DNA of 17,379 bases, from positions 1 through 17,379 of the forward strand of contig JANJUH010000502.1 of the NCBI GenBank assembly GCA_024710675.1, in the 5' to 3' direction. A program made the translations under genes and the position numbers. Shown in pieces: positions 1 through 8,079 of the stretch. How positions within the stretch are numbered: position 1 is the stretch's first letter; every line of letters starts with the position of its first letter. The DNA comes from Lysobacterales bacterium. Lineage in GTDB: Bacteria; Pseudomonadota; Gammaproteobacteria; Xanthomonadales; SZUA-5. The notes below the pieces were generated by a model that saw only the letters and a list, made by a program, of their open reading frames with translations, had not been told where the DNA came from and did not search any database.

Positions 1-1937
1 TCGGTGGTGATGTTGTCCGGCAGGATCGCCAGCGGGCGCATGCCCGAGAGCGTGCGCGGCTTGGCGAGCGCGCCTTCCCAGTACGGCGGGCGGCGGATGT
101 AGGTGCTCTTCGCGCGCCAGTCGTAGAGTGGACTGACACTGGCGACCGCGCCGGCCGGGCGGTGGAACATCGGCTCGTAGACGGCGCGGAACTGCTCGGG
201 CTTCACTGCGCTCGCGACGATCGCATCGATCTCGGCGTCAGAGGGCCACAGGTCCTTCAACAGGATCGGCGAGCCATCAGCGCGATGGCCGAGGGCGTCG
301 CGCTCGATGTCGAAGCGGATCGTGCCGGCGATCGCGTAGGCGACGACCAGCGGCGGCGAGGCCAGGAAAGCCTGCTTCGCATAAGGGTGGATGCGGCCGT
401 CGAAGTTGCGGTTGCCCGACAGCACGGCCGTCGCATAGAGATCGCGTTCGATGATCTCCTGCTGGATGGCCGGGTCCAGCGCACCCGACATGCCGTTGCA
501 GGTGGTGCAGGCGAAGGCGACGATGCCGAAGCCGAGCTGCTCGAGCTCGGTCTTGAGTCCCGCCTCTTCGAGGTAGAGCGCGACCGCCTTGGAGCCCGGC
601 GCCAGCGAGGACTTCACCCACGGCTTGCGCGTCAGGCCCAGCGCATTCGCCTTCTTTGCCAGCAGGCCCGCGGCGATCACATTGCGCGGATTCGAGGTGT
701 TGGTGCAGCTGGTGATCGCCGCGATGATCACGGCGCCATCGGGCATCAGGCCTTGCGCTTCAGGCGCGCGGGCGGCCTCCAGGTTTCCGGCGATGCCCTT
801 CGCCGCAAGATCCGCCGTCGCCACACGCGCGTGCGGGTTCGACGGACCGGCCATCGTGCGCACCACGCCAGAGAGGTCGAAGTGCAGCGTGCGCTCGTAC
901 TGCGCGTCGGCGAGCGCGTCGGCCCACAGGCCCAGGGTCTTCGCATAGGTCTCGACCAGCCTGACCTGCGCGTCACTGCGACCGGTCAGGCGCAGGTAGT
1001 CGAGCGTCTGCCCGTCGATGAAGAACATCGCGGCGGTGGCGCCGTACTCGGGCGCCATGTTCGAGATCGTCGCACGGTCGCCGAGCGTCAGCGCGGCCGC
1101 GCCAGGCCCGCGGAATTCCAGCCACGCGCCGACCACTTTCTGCTGGCGCAGGAACTGGGTCAGCGAGAGCACGATGTCGGTGGCGGTGATGCCGGGCTGC
1201 GGGCGGCCGGTCAGCTCGACCGCGACGATGTCCGGCAGGCGCATCCACGAGGCGCGGCCGAGCATCACGTTCTCGGCCTCGAGCCCACCGACGCCGATCG
1301 CGATGACACCGAGCGCATCGACGTGCGGCGTGTGGCTGTCGGTGCCGACGCAGGTATCCGGGTAGGCCACACCGTCCTGGACCCCGATCACCGGGCTCAT
1401 TCGCTCCAGGTTGATCTGATGCATGATCCCGTTGCCCGGCGGGATCACATCGACGTTGCGGAAGGCGCGCTTGGTCCACTCGATGAAGTGGAAACGGTCC
1501 TCGTTGCGACGGTCCTCGATCACGCGGTTCTTCTCGAAAGCCTGGGGATCGAAGCCCGGCGCCTCGACCGCCAGCGAGTGGTCGACGATCAGCTGCACCG
1601 GCACCACCGGATTGACCTGGGCCGGATCACCGCCCCGGTCCGCGATCGCATCGCGCAGGCCGGCGAGGTCGACCAGTGCGGTCTGGCCGAGGATGTCGTG
1701 GCAGACCACGCGCGCCGGAAACCAGGGGAAATCGAGATCGCGCTTGCGCTCGATCAGCTGGCGCAGCGAGTCGTCCAGCGTCGCCGGATCACAGCGGCGC
1801 ACCAGGTTCTCCGCCAGCACGCGCGAGCAGTAGGGCAAGCCCTCCCAGGTGCCGGGTGCGAGCGCGTCGACGGCGGCGCGGGCGTCGAAGTAGTGAAGAT
1901 CGGTGCCGGCAAGCGGCTTGCGGTGCAGGGTATTCAT
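1..1937 (-). CDS. acnD: Fe/S-dependent 2-methylcitrate dehydratase AcnD (N-terminal 645 residues; gene cut by window edge)
   Basis: The product is an aconitase-superfamily enzyme. In the methylcitrate cycle of propionate breakdown, AcnD dehydrates 2-methylcitrate to 2-methylaconitate, which PrpF then isomerises. The minus-strand reading is open from ATG 1937 to the edge without a stop, so about 645 of the usual ~860-870 residues are present and the swivel (fourth) domain is missing. The three [4Fe-4S] ligands are visible: C411 in SCTNTSNP, and C477 and C480 in CTTCNG. Text such as RVVCHDILGQTALVDLAGLRD, VIPPGNGIMHQINLE and CVGTDSHTPHVDALGV, and the start MNTLHRKPL, match AcnD as I remember it better than AcnA or AcnB. 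A GGAG at 1946-1949, 8 nt before the ATG, supports this start. The gene upstream on the same strand (2162-4738) is unrelated, so prpB and prpC are not directly upstream; prpF, if linked, would lie beyond the left edge. Assignment as AcnD rather than a general aconitase is from recalled family sequence. Confidence 0.92.
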   Translation of the reverse strand, partial: MNTLHRKPLAGTDLHYFDARAAVDALAPGTWEGLPYCSRVLAENLVRRCDPATLDDSLRQLIERKRDLDFPWFPARVVCHDILGQTALVDLAGLRDAIADRGGDPAQVNPVVPVQLIVDHSLAVEAPGFDPQAFEKNRVIEDRRNEDRFHFIEWTKRAFRNVDVIPPGNGIMHQINLERMSPVIGVQDGVAYPDTCVGTDSHTPHVDALGVIAIGVGGLEAENVMLGRASWMRLPDIVAVELTGRPQPGITATDIVLSLTQFLRQQKVVGAWLEFRGPGAAALTLGDRATISNMAPEYGATAAMFFIDGQTLDYLRLTGRSDAQVRLVETYAKTLGLWADALADAQYERTLHFDLSGVVRTMAGPSNPHARVATADLAAKGIAGNLEAARAPEAQGLMPDGAVIIAAITSCTNTSNPRNVIAAGLLAKKANALGLTRKPWVKSSLAPGSKAVALYLEEAGLKTELEQLGFGIVAFACTTCNGMSGALDPAIQQEIIERDLYATAVLSGNRNFDGRIHPYAKQAFLASPPLVVAYAIAGTIRFDIERDALGHRADGSPILLKDLWPSDAEIDAIVASAVKPEQFRAVYEPMFHRPAGAVASVSPLYDWRAKSTYIRRPPYWEGALAKPRTLSGMRPLAILPDNITT

Positions 1938-2090
1938 GGCCAGGGCTCCGTAGTCGGCGGACGCAGGACCACCAGGCCCGCGCGATGGGCGCGGATGATA
2001 GTCCCGTGGGCTGGGCCGTCGACGCCGCCGTGCCCCGCGAAGTCGCCGAAGCAGGGTCGCAAGGGTCGCTGATCGGCGCGCACACCGAAT

Positions 2091-2122
2091 CGGACCAGGC
2101 CACCGGCAAGTAGCCTGGTCCG
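2091..2122 (-). terminator. Hairpin after the propeller gene; possible terminator without U-tract
   Basis: A perfect 10-bp inverted repeat (CGGACCAGGC at 2091-2100 and GCCTGGTCCG at 2113-2122, 12-nt loop) lies about 40 nt beyond the stop of the minus-strand gene ending at 2162 and upstream of acnD. No run of T follows on the minus strand, so it is not a canonical intrinsic terminator. It may act in Rho-assisted termination or as a 3' stabiliser. The repeat is seen directly; the role is inferred. Confidence 0.35.
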
Positions 2123-2161
2123 TCCCGCCTGGCCTCGACCCGGATCGCCCGGCGGGGCTGG

Positions 2162-4738
2162 CTACTCGAAGCCGCTGCCGAAGATGGGTTCGGCGACGCC
2201 GATCGGGCACAGGGCGAAGGCCAGCGCGATGTCGGGATTCACGGTGTAGTGATAGGTGTTCGCGGCATAGCTGCCCAGGCAGTTGGGGCAGGTGCTGGCG
2301 TAGTCGCCCACCCAGCCGGCATTGCCGAACATCAGCCAGCCCGCGAGCAGGGCGTCGGTGCCCGGTGCCTGGGCCAGCACGGCGTTGCCCAGATCCAGTG
2401 CCATCTGGCTGCGATTGAGCAGGAAGGTGCTGGCGATCTCCGGCACGACGCTGGCATTGCCCTGCGACAGCAGCGTGGCGAAGCAGGCGAACTCATCCGC
2501 GTCGAGCCGGCCGTTGTCGTCAATGTCGCCGTCGGCCAGGGCCGGCGGAAGGCTCGCCGCCAGGCTGGCGTAGGCCGGGCTGAAGTCGACGACGATGCCG
2601 TTTTCGTCGGGGGCCAGGCCATATTCCTGGAAGAAGTTCGGCGTCAGGCGTGGCGCGTTGCTGGCGGCGCCGGTTCCGAACAGCATGACATGGTCGCCCA
2701 GCACCGCGACTTCCGTCCCTGTCGCGCTGGGGACAGGGCGCCAGCCCGTGGGCAGGCCCGTGCTCAGGTCGATGGCACCCGCCCCCGGCATCGGCACACC
2801 CTGGATGCTGCCCAAGCCACCCGAGGCTGTCAGGTACAGGATGTTGCCGCGCTTGGCCAGGGTGGGTGGGCTGGCGGATGTCAGGCCGATATCCAGGCTG
2901 GTCGCCTGGCCGGTGACCGCATCCAGCTCAGCGAAGCGCTGGCGGTTCAGTCCGCCGATGTTCTGGAAGGTTCCCGTCACCCAGATCTTGCCGTCGCTGA
3001 CCAGCAGGTCCCTGATCAGGGGCATGCCTCCGCTCACATTGGGATCGAAGGGGAGGATCGCCCCGGTGCTCGCCTGCACCGCAGCGAGCCGGTTGCGGAA
3101 CTGGTTGCCGACCTGGGTGAAGGTGCCGCCGATGTACACGACATCGTCGACGACCTGCAGGGCATTCACGAGCCGGTCCGTGCCGGGGTTCCACGGGCTC
3201 AGGCTGCCGGTCGTGGCGTCGACCGCGGCGACATTGGCGCGGGCCTGGCCGTTGACGCTGCTGAAGGAACCGGCAAAGTAGAGCAGGCTTCCGGATCTGC
3301 CCATGTCGTTGGGCAAGCCCTCGACGTCGGCCACGAAGGCAGTCGCGTTGTTGCTGTTCAGGGTGACATCGAGCGCGGCGAGTCGAGACCGGGCCTGACC
3401 ACCGATGGTCAGGAACAGCCCGTGCGCATACAGCGTGTCGCCATCGAGCAGCAGGTTCTGCACCATGTTGTCGGCTTCGGGTGCCCAGTCGGTGACGGCA
3501 CCGGTGTGTGCATCGAGCGCGGCGATATGGCGCCGATCGACCGCGCCAGAACCGCTGAACCAGCCACCCACCATCAAGCGGCCATCGACGAGGGCGAGCG
3601 CTTCCACGTTGAGAAAGCCCGTGAACTGGCGGGGAGAATGCAGGCGAGGATCGATGGCGCGGACCGAGGCATCGAAAATGTCGACCTCGGCCAGGCCACG
3701 ACGCGGCTGTCCGCCGATGCTGCCGAAGGCGCCACCGACGATCAGCGTGCTCGTGCGCAGGATCAGGTCCGCCACCGGTCCGTCGGCCGCCGGGTCCCAG
3801 TTGGAGGCCGTGCCGGTGTTGGCGTTGACGGCGGCCAGATAGGCCCGCGCCTGGCCGCCGATGGCCGTGAACGCGCCGCCGACGTACACCGTGCTGCCCG
3901 AGACCGTGAGGGCCTTCACCTCACCATTCGGTGCGGGGTTCCATGTGCCCACCAGCTGCTGGGTGGCGAGGTTGAAGGCCCTCAGGGCGCCGCCGCCGAA
4001 GTACAGGGTCGTGCCGGCACTGGACAGGGCCATCGCCTCGACGCCCGCGCTGGTGTCGATGGGCTGTAGCGCGGCCGTGGCCGCATCCGCCGCATGCAGA
4101 CCACTGCCTGCGCCCAGGAAGACCGTGTTCCCCGACAGCAGGATGGCGGACACCGGGCCGAAGGGCACGTTCGGCGCCCAGGCGGTGAGGGTGTTGCTGC
4201 CGGTGTCGATCGCGGCCACCCCGCTGCGCGGCTCACCGTTGATGGCGTTGAATTCGCCACCGACATAGAGCACGCCGCTCGCGGCAAGCGCCAGTGCCCG
4301 AACCACCCGCTCGCCGCCGAAGCTGAAGGAGAAGTCCGGATCCAGTTTGCCGTTGGGCAGGATGCGCACCAGGCCTTGGGCCGGCGTGTCGTCTGCCCAT
4401 TCGAAGCGTCCGCCGAGGTACCAGCCGCCGCTGCCATCGGACACCGCCGCGTGGACCACGGTGTTGAGCCAGGTTCCCTTGATCTTGGCCAGGCGCGGAT
4501 CCCGCTCACCGGTAGCCACGTCCAGCAACAGGGCTGCGCCGGTGAACGGGGCCACGCTGGTGAAATTGCCGCCCAGATAGATCCGGTCCGCCGAACGCTC
4601 CACGGCAAAGACGGTGCCGTTGGTGACCCACAGCTCGTTGCGGGGGTAGTCGTTCAAGGCCAGGGCCTGGCCGGCGAGCACCAGCCAGAGCAGGAGGACA
4701 CAGGACAGTGCGGGAATGAAGCGCGGACGAAAGGACAT
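2162..4738 (-). CDS. Secreted delta-60/beta-propeller-like repeat protein with an EF-hand loop and C-terminal GSGFE
   Basis: 858 residues. The N-terminus is a classical Sec signal peptide (RPR then a hydrophobic stretch around residues 9-23, likely cleavage after ALA at 27). Residues ~40-700 are about ten or more units of ~50 residues with the pattern (G/A)GxF-x-x-(I/V)-x-G-x-x-R-x-x-(L/V)AA(V/L)(D/N)-x-x-TG-x-x-x-x-W-x-P. The GGxF cores begin near residues 56, 109, 160, 287, 335, 391, 439, 489, 537 and 588. This resembles delta-60/DUF5122-type propeller repeats. Residues 738-749 (DIDDNGRLDADE) form a complete Ca-binding EF-hand loop, present once rather than twice as in a dockerin. The protein ends IFGSGFE. 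The start is fixed by AGGAG at 4745-4749, 6 nt before the ATG. It is divergent from the kinase region and has no obvious operon partner. An exported protein, perhaps adhesive or a surface scaffold; no catalytic residues are recognisable. The function is unknown. Confidence 0.85.
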   Translation of the reverse strand: MSFRPRFIPALSCVLLLWLVLAGQALALNDYPRNELWVTNGTVFAVERSADRIYLGGNFTSVAPFTGAALLLDVATGERDPRLAKIKGTWLNTVVHAAVSDGSGGWYLGGRFEWADDTPAQGLVRILPNGKLDPDFSFSFGGERVVRALALAASGVLYVGGEFNAINGEPRSGVAAIDTGSNTLTAWAPNVPFGPVSAILLSGNTVFLGAGSGLHAADAATAALQPIDTSAGVEAMALSSAGTTLYFGGGALRAFNLATQQLVGTWNPAPNGEVKALTVSGSTVYVGGAFTAIGGQARAYLAAVNANTGTASNWDPAADGPVADLILRTSTLIVGGAFGSIGGQPRRGLAEVDIFDASVRAIDPRLHSPRQFTGFLNVEALALVDGRLMVGGWFSGSGAVDRRHIAALDAHTGAVTDWAPEADNMVQNLLLDGDTLYAHGLFLTIGGQARSRLAALDVTLNSNNATAFVADVEGLPNDMGRSGSLLYFAGSFSSVNGQARANVAAVDATTGSLSPWNPGTDRLVNALQVVDDVVYIGGTFTQVGNQFRNRLAAVQASTGAILPFDPNVSGGMPLIRDLLVSDGKIWVTGTFQNIGGLNRQRFAELDAVTGQATSLDIGLTSASPPTLAKRGNILYLTASGGLGSIQGVPMPGAGAIDLSTGLPTGWRPVPSATGTEVAVLGDHVMLFGTGAASNAPRLTPNFFQEYGLAPDENGIVVDFSPAYASLAASLPPALADGDIDDNGRLDADEFACFATLLSQGNASVVPEIASTFLLNRSQMALDLGNAVLAQAPGTDALLAGWLMFGNAGWVGDYASTCPNCLGSYAANTYHYTVNPDIALAFALCPIGVAEPIFGSGFE

Positions 4739-4901
4739 GGCTTGCTCCTGGGTTCGATGGTCGCCAGGGCGCTAAGCGCAAAGCCGCGCGAAAATCGGTC
4801 AGCTCAGGGGAAATTCGCTGCAGGAGCCGCTGCCGGACCGGGCGGCGTGCGGGCTAAACTCCCGGCCCAGCACTTCTTCCGGATCTTTCTCGGCAGGATT
4901 C

Positions 4902-5117
4902 ATGCGGCCCCCGTTCGACATCACGCGATGCCTGCAGTACCGGAAGGCCGACGATGGATGCGGAAGCGAAGCGCGTGATCGAAGCCGGTGGTCCCCGGAC
5001 TTGTCCCGGAACTTGCAGCGCGAGGAGCTGGCGGAAACCCTGCGCTGGCCAGTGTCCAGCGCTCACCGCGGGCTTCGCTTGGGGCCAGCCTGGCTCCACC
5101 AGGCCTTGAGCGCGTGA
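4902..5117 (+). pseudogene. Remnant of an ECF sigma-70 factor (internally deleted), coupled to the kinase gene
   Basis: This 71-codon ORF has an ATG preceded by AGG (GGCAGGATTC). Its last ~31 residues, EELAETLRWPVSSAHRGLRL then GPAWLHQALSA, line up position by position with the region-4 helix-turn-helix and C-terminus of the ECF sigma factors that usually precede TPR kinases in Xanthomonadales (remembered pattern EE-x-AE-x-L-x-V-S-x-x-T-V-x-R-D-W-x-x-A-x-AWL-x-x-x-L). Its N-terminus, PPFDITRCLQYRKADDG, resembles the start of the same family (D-I-T-x-L-L-Q-x-W-x-x-G-D). The ~110-120 residues between, covering sigma region 2 and the linker, are absent; such proteins are normally ~180-190 residues. 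Several HTH positions are also changed (W, P and G where V, S and D are usual). Its TGA overlaps the kinase GTG as GTGA. Either a decayed gene kept for translational coupling, or a non-functional leader. Family assignment is from memory, unaligned. Confidence 0.5.
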
Positions 5118-7882
5118 GCAGCGTCCCGCCGCCCGGGTTGCGCGAGAGTTTCGACCGCTTGGTCGAGCTGCCGCCCGATGAGCGTGAAGTGGCGCTGGCG
5201 GAATTGGCAGGCCTGCATCCCGAGCTGGCCGCGCGTCTGCGCCAGCTGCTGCCTCATGCGAACGCGTCCGGCGAGGCCGCGGATCCGGTGGCGGCACGCG
5301 TGCTGAGCAGTCTCGACGACCAGCCGCCGATGCCCGGTCAGCTCGGTCCCTACCGTCTGCTGCGATTGCTCGGCGCGGGCGGCATGGGATGGGTGTACCT
5401 GGCCGAACGCGATGTCGACGGTGTGCGCCAGCAGGTCGCCCTGAAGCTGGTGCGAGGAAACGCGGAATCGGCGGCCAACGATCTGTTCAGGCGTGAGCGC
5501 AGCGTGCTGGCGAGCCTGCAGCACCCCCACATCGCCCGTTTCCTGGACGCCGGCACGGTCGCCGGGCAGCCCTACCTGGCAATGGAGTATGTGGACGGCC
5601 GGTCCCTGGCGAGCTGGATGGAACAAGAGCAGCCCAGCCTGCGCAAGCGGCTGGGCCTGATCGTGGCGTTGGCCAGGGCCGTCGACCACGCGCACGCCAA
5701 CCTCATCGTGCACCGGGACCTGAAGCCGGCCAACCTGCTGATCCGTGACGATGACAGCCCGGTGTTGCTGGATTTTGGCATCGCCAAGCTGCTCGACGCC
5801 GAAGACTCCAGGCGGGTCACCTCGACGCGCGTCTACACCCCGACCTACGCAGCGCCCGAGCAGCTCGCCGGGCGCCCGGTCACGGTGGCCACCGATGTCC
5901 ATGCGCTGGGTCTGCTGCTGTTCGAGCTCTTGTGCGGCGAGTCGGCGCGTGGCGAGCGGGACCAGACGCCAAGGACCCGTCCCGGCCAGGTCGCGCGGAC
6001 CTCGGCATTGCCATGGATCCGGCGCGAAGCGGATGCCATCAACATCGAGCTCGATCGCATCGTGGCCATGGCCCTGCGCGAGGAGCCCGAACGCCGCTAC
6101 CGCTCCGCGGCCGACCTGGCGACCGATATCGAGCGCTGGCAGCGTGGCCTGCCGGTGCAAGCCATGCCGGACAGCCTGGGCTACCGCAGCCGCAAGTGGC
6201 TGCGTCGCCATCGCTTTGGCGTGGCAGTGGCGATGGCCGCGGTGGCGGCCACCGGCTTCTTCATCGTCCAGTTGCAGACCGCCTTGCAGCGCGCACTGGC
6301 CGCCGAACAGAAGGCCGAGTACAAGGCCGAGGCCGCGCAGGCGGTCGCAGACCTGATGACCGATCTGTTCAGTGGTGCCGACCCCAGGGTCGCCCGCAAT
6401 GCCGACCTCAGCGCCCGCGCCCTGCTCGAGCGGGGAGCCGAACGCCTGGCCACGCATCGCAGTGGCGATGCCCGCATCGACGCCCAGTTGCGCTTCACCG
6501 TCGGCTCCCTGCTGGCCGGCATCGGCGACCCGGCTGCGGCCGTGGCGCAGTTCGACGCGGGCCTGGCGATGGAACCACCGGAGCCGTTGCAGCGGGCTGA
6601 TCTGCTGCATGAGCGGGCGCGCGCACTGGCGAGGATGGAGCGGTATGCGGAATCCGAATCATCGGCGCGGCAGGCGGTGGCGCTGCGCGAGGCCAGCCTC
6701 GGGCCGCAGGCTGTTGCCGTCGGACACGCGCTACAGTCGCTCGGCGTGGCTGTCCAGAACCAGGACAGGGGGGACGAGGCCGAGGCGCTGTTCCTGCGCG
6801 CCGAGGCCATCTTCGCCGCGCAGCAGCCACCCGACCTGGAGGCGCTGGCGTCATCGCGGCACAACATGGGCTGGATCGCGCAGCGCCGCGGCGACATGGC
6901 GCTGGCCAGCAGCCGCTTCCGGCAAGCGGTCGACGACAAGACCGCGCTGTACGGCTGGGACGATCCGCGCACCCTGTTCAGCATGGTCCCGCTGGCCCAG
7001 GCGCTGGCGGACAAGGGCGATGGCGAGCAGGCCCTCGAGTGGATGCAGCGGGCGGTCGAAGGTCGGCGCCAGACCAATGGCCGCGACAGCCTGGATACCG
7101 CCTTCGCGCTCAACGAGCTGGCCTTTGTGCAGCAGAGTCTGGGCCGGCTTGACGAGGCTTTCGCCAGTTATGGCGAGGCGCTGGATATCGCTCGACGCGT
7201 CATGCCCGAGTCCGCCGAGGTCGCGCGCACGCTGAACAACATCGCGTCGCTGCAGGAGCTGCGCGGCGACCTCGCGGCAGCCGAAGCCAAGCTGCGCGAA
7301 TCCCTGCGAATACGCACCACGCTCTTCGGCGCCGAGCACGTCAACACCTTGCGCGCCGAGCACAACCTCTGTCGCGTGCTGGCGGAGCAGGGCCCGCGGC
7401 CTGCGGCACAAGACTGCGCTGCGGACGTGCTGGCACGCCGCCGCGCAGTGCTTGGCGATGCGAATCCGGAAACCGAAGACAGTCGCGCCCTGCTGGAGTC
7501 GCTGAGCCCTGCTCCTGACCGGTCCTGGCTGCTGGCGCGCTTCGAGCACTACCGCAACCAGGGTCCTGACCAGGTCGCGCGCAGCATGCGCTTCGCCTGG
7601 GTACTCGCATCGAGCTTGGGCGATTCGGACGACATCGAGCGACTGGCGGCCCTGGCGGTGCGGCTGCGGCAGGATCAGGGCGAGCAGTCGCTGCGCGCCG
7701 CGCAGACGGAGCTGAGGCTGGCGCAACTGGCCTTGAAACTCGATCGGATCGACGTGGCGGGCGCGGCGTTGTCGCGTGGCCAGTCGGTGCTGGAGGCCGA
7801 GTTTGCGCCGCAAGCGCCACAACGTGCGTTACTGGACGAGCTGCAAGCCGCGATCACCGCCCATCCCGCTCGGTCGCGGTGA
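5114..7882 (+). CDS. Membrane Ser/Thr protein kinase (Hanks type) with C-terminal TPR domain
   Basis: 922 residues from GTG 5114. Residues ~80-340 are a complete protein kinase domain: glycine loop GAGGMGWV at 87-94, ATP-binding K111 in VALKLV, catalytic HRDLKPAN at 200-207 (D202), Mg-binding DFG at 220-222 and APE at 247-249. All key residues are intact, so it should be active in the cytoplasm. One hydrophobic segment (~369-386) follows an arginine-rich stretch, placing the remainder across the inner membrane. Residues ~420-920 are helical TPR repeats, clearest around DTAFALNELAFVQQSLGRLD and VARTLNNIASLQELRGDLAA, probably binding a periplasmic protein or peptide. The start is chosen because GTG 5114 forms a GTGA overlap with the upstream sigma-remnant ORF, and the family begins just before the helix ESFDRLVELPPDERE. 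A GTG at 4988 in frame would add 42 low-complexity residues with no ribosome site. Substrate is unknown; phospho-control of a regulator is usual in this family. Confidence 0.94.
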   Translation: MSSVPPPGLRESFDRLVELPPDEREVALAELAGLHPELAARLRQLLPHANASGEAADPVAARVLSSLDDQPPMPGQLGPYRLLRLLGAGGMGWVYLAERDVDGVRQQVALKLVRGNAESAANDLFRRERSVLASLQHPHIARFLDAGTVAGQPYLAMEYVDGRSLASWMEQEQPSLRKRLGLIVALARAVDHAHANLIVHRDLKPANLLIRDDDSPVLLDFGIAKLLDAEDSRRVTSTRVYTPTYAAPEQLAGRPVTVATDVHALGLLLFELLCGESARGERDQTPRTRPGQVARTSALPWIRREADAINIELDRIVAMALREEPERRYRSAADLATDIERWQRGLPVQAMPDSLGYRSRKWLRRHRFGVAVAMAAVAATGFFIVQLQTALQRALAAEQKAEYKAEAAQAVADLMTDLFSGADPRVARNADLSARALLERGAERLATHRSGDARIDAQLRFTVGSLLAGIGDPAAAVAQFDAGLAMEPPEPLQRADLLHERARALARMERYAESESSARQAVALREASLGPQAVAVGHALQSLGVAVQNQDRGDEAEALFLRAEAIFAAQQPPDLEALASSRHNMGWIAQRRGDMALASSRFRQAVDDKTALYGWDDPRTLFSMVPLAQALADKGDGEQALEWMQRAVEGRRQTNGRDSLDTAFALNELAFVQQSLGRLDEAFASYGEALDIARRVMPESAEVARTLNNIASLQELRGDLAAAEAKLRESLRIRTTLFGAEHVNTLRAEHNLCRVLAEQGPRPAAQDCAADVLARRRAVLGDANPETEDSRALLESLSPAPDRSWLLARFEHYRNQGPDQVARSMRFAWVLASSLGDSDDIERLAALAVRLRQDQGEQSLRAAQTELRLAQLALKLDRIDVAGAALSRGQSVLEAEFAPQAPQRALLDELQAAITAHPARSR

Positions 7883-7928
7883 ATGGCCAGCGCTGGGTCG
7901 TTTCGGGCAAGCAGGGCGGCGGTGCATG

Positions 7929-7949
7929 CGCTCCAGTGGCGCTGGAGTG
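7929..7949 (+). terminator. Weak hairpin after the kinase gene
   Basis: CTCCAG (7931-7936) and CTGGAG (7942-7947) pair around a 5-nt loop, with a GU and a CG pair extending the stem outward. It lies 47 nt past the kinase stop, between convergent genes. There is no T-run, so a terminator role is only possible by position. Confidence 0.2.
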
Positions 7950-8021
7950 TCCGAGCATTCTGACGGGCGGCGCTCTGGCGACCTCCGCATGCAGGTCTCC
8001 CGCGAACGTGTAACGGCCGGA

Positions 8022-8038
8022 GCCTTGACGGCCAAGGC
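8022..8038 (-). terminator. Weak hairpin after the exported-protein gene
   Basis: GCCTTG (8022-8027) and CAAGGC (8033-8038) form a 6-bp stem with a 5-nt loop, 42 nt beyond the minus-strand stop at 8080. There is no T-tract. It mirrors the hairpin beyond the convergent kinase gene; the terminator role is inferred from position only. Confidence 0.2.
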
Positions 8039-8079
8039 GCGTCTACACGCAGAAAGCCGCCGGCAGGACCCCTTGGCGG

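Noticed and set aside
738..976. Short minus-strand ORFs within acnD and other genes as extra small proteins
   Set aside because: They are out-of-frame pieces of recognised genes, with no ribosome sites or recognisable features.
1..1937. Frameshift in acnD, because no complete long minus-strand ORF is bounded within the window
   Set aside because: Reading the strand by hand from 1937 to the edge shows an unbroken frame with family sequence throughout; it is simply cut by the window edge.
162..2072. A 636-codon open reading frame on the plus strand opposite acnD
   Set aside because: Its product is Arg/Asp/His/Gly-rich with no family features, as expected from the antisense of a high-GC gene; the minus strand reads as a clear AcnD with all cluster cysteines.
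2249..4069. A 606-codon plus-strand reading frame opposite the propeller gene
   Set aside because: Antisense shadow of a GC-rich gene. The minus-strand frame has a signal peptide, regular repeats and a strong Shine-Dalgarno.
4988..5113. Upstream GTG start for the kinase, adding 42 residues
   Set aside because: No ribosome site is near it and the extra residues are low complexity. The GTGA overlap at 5114 gives a better start.
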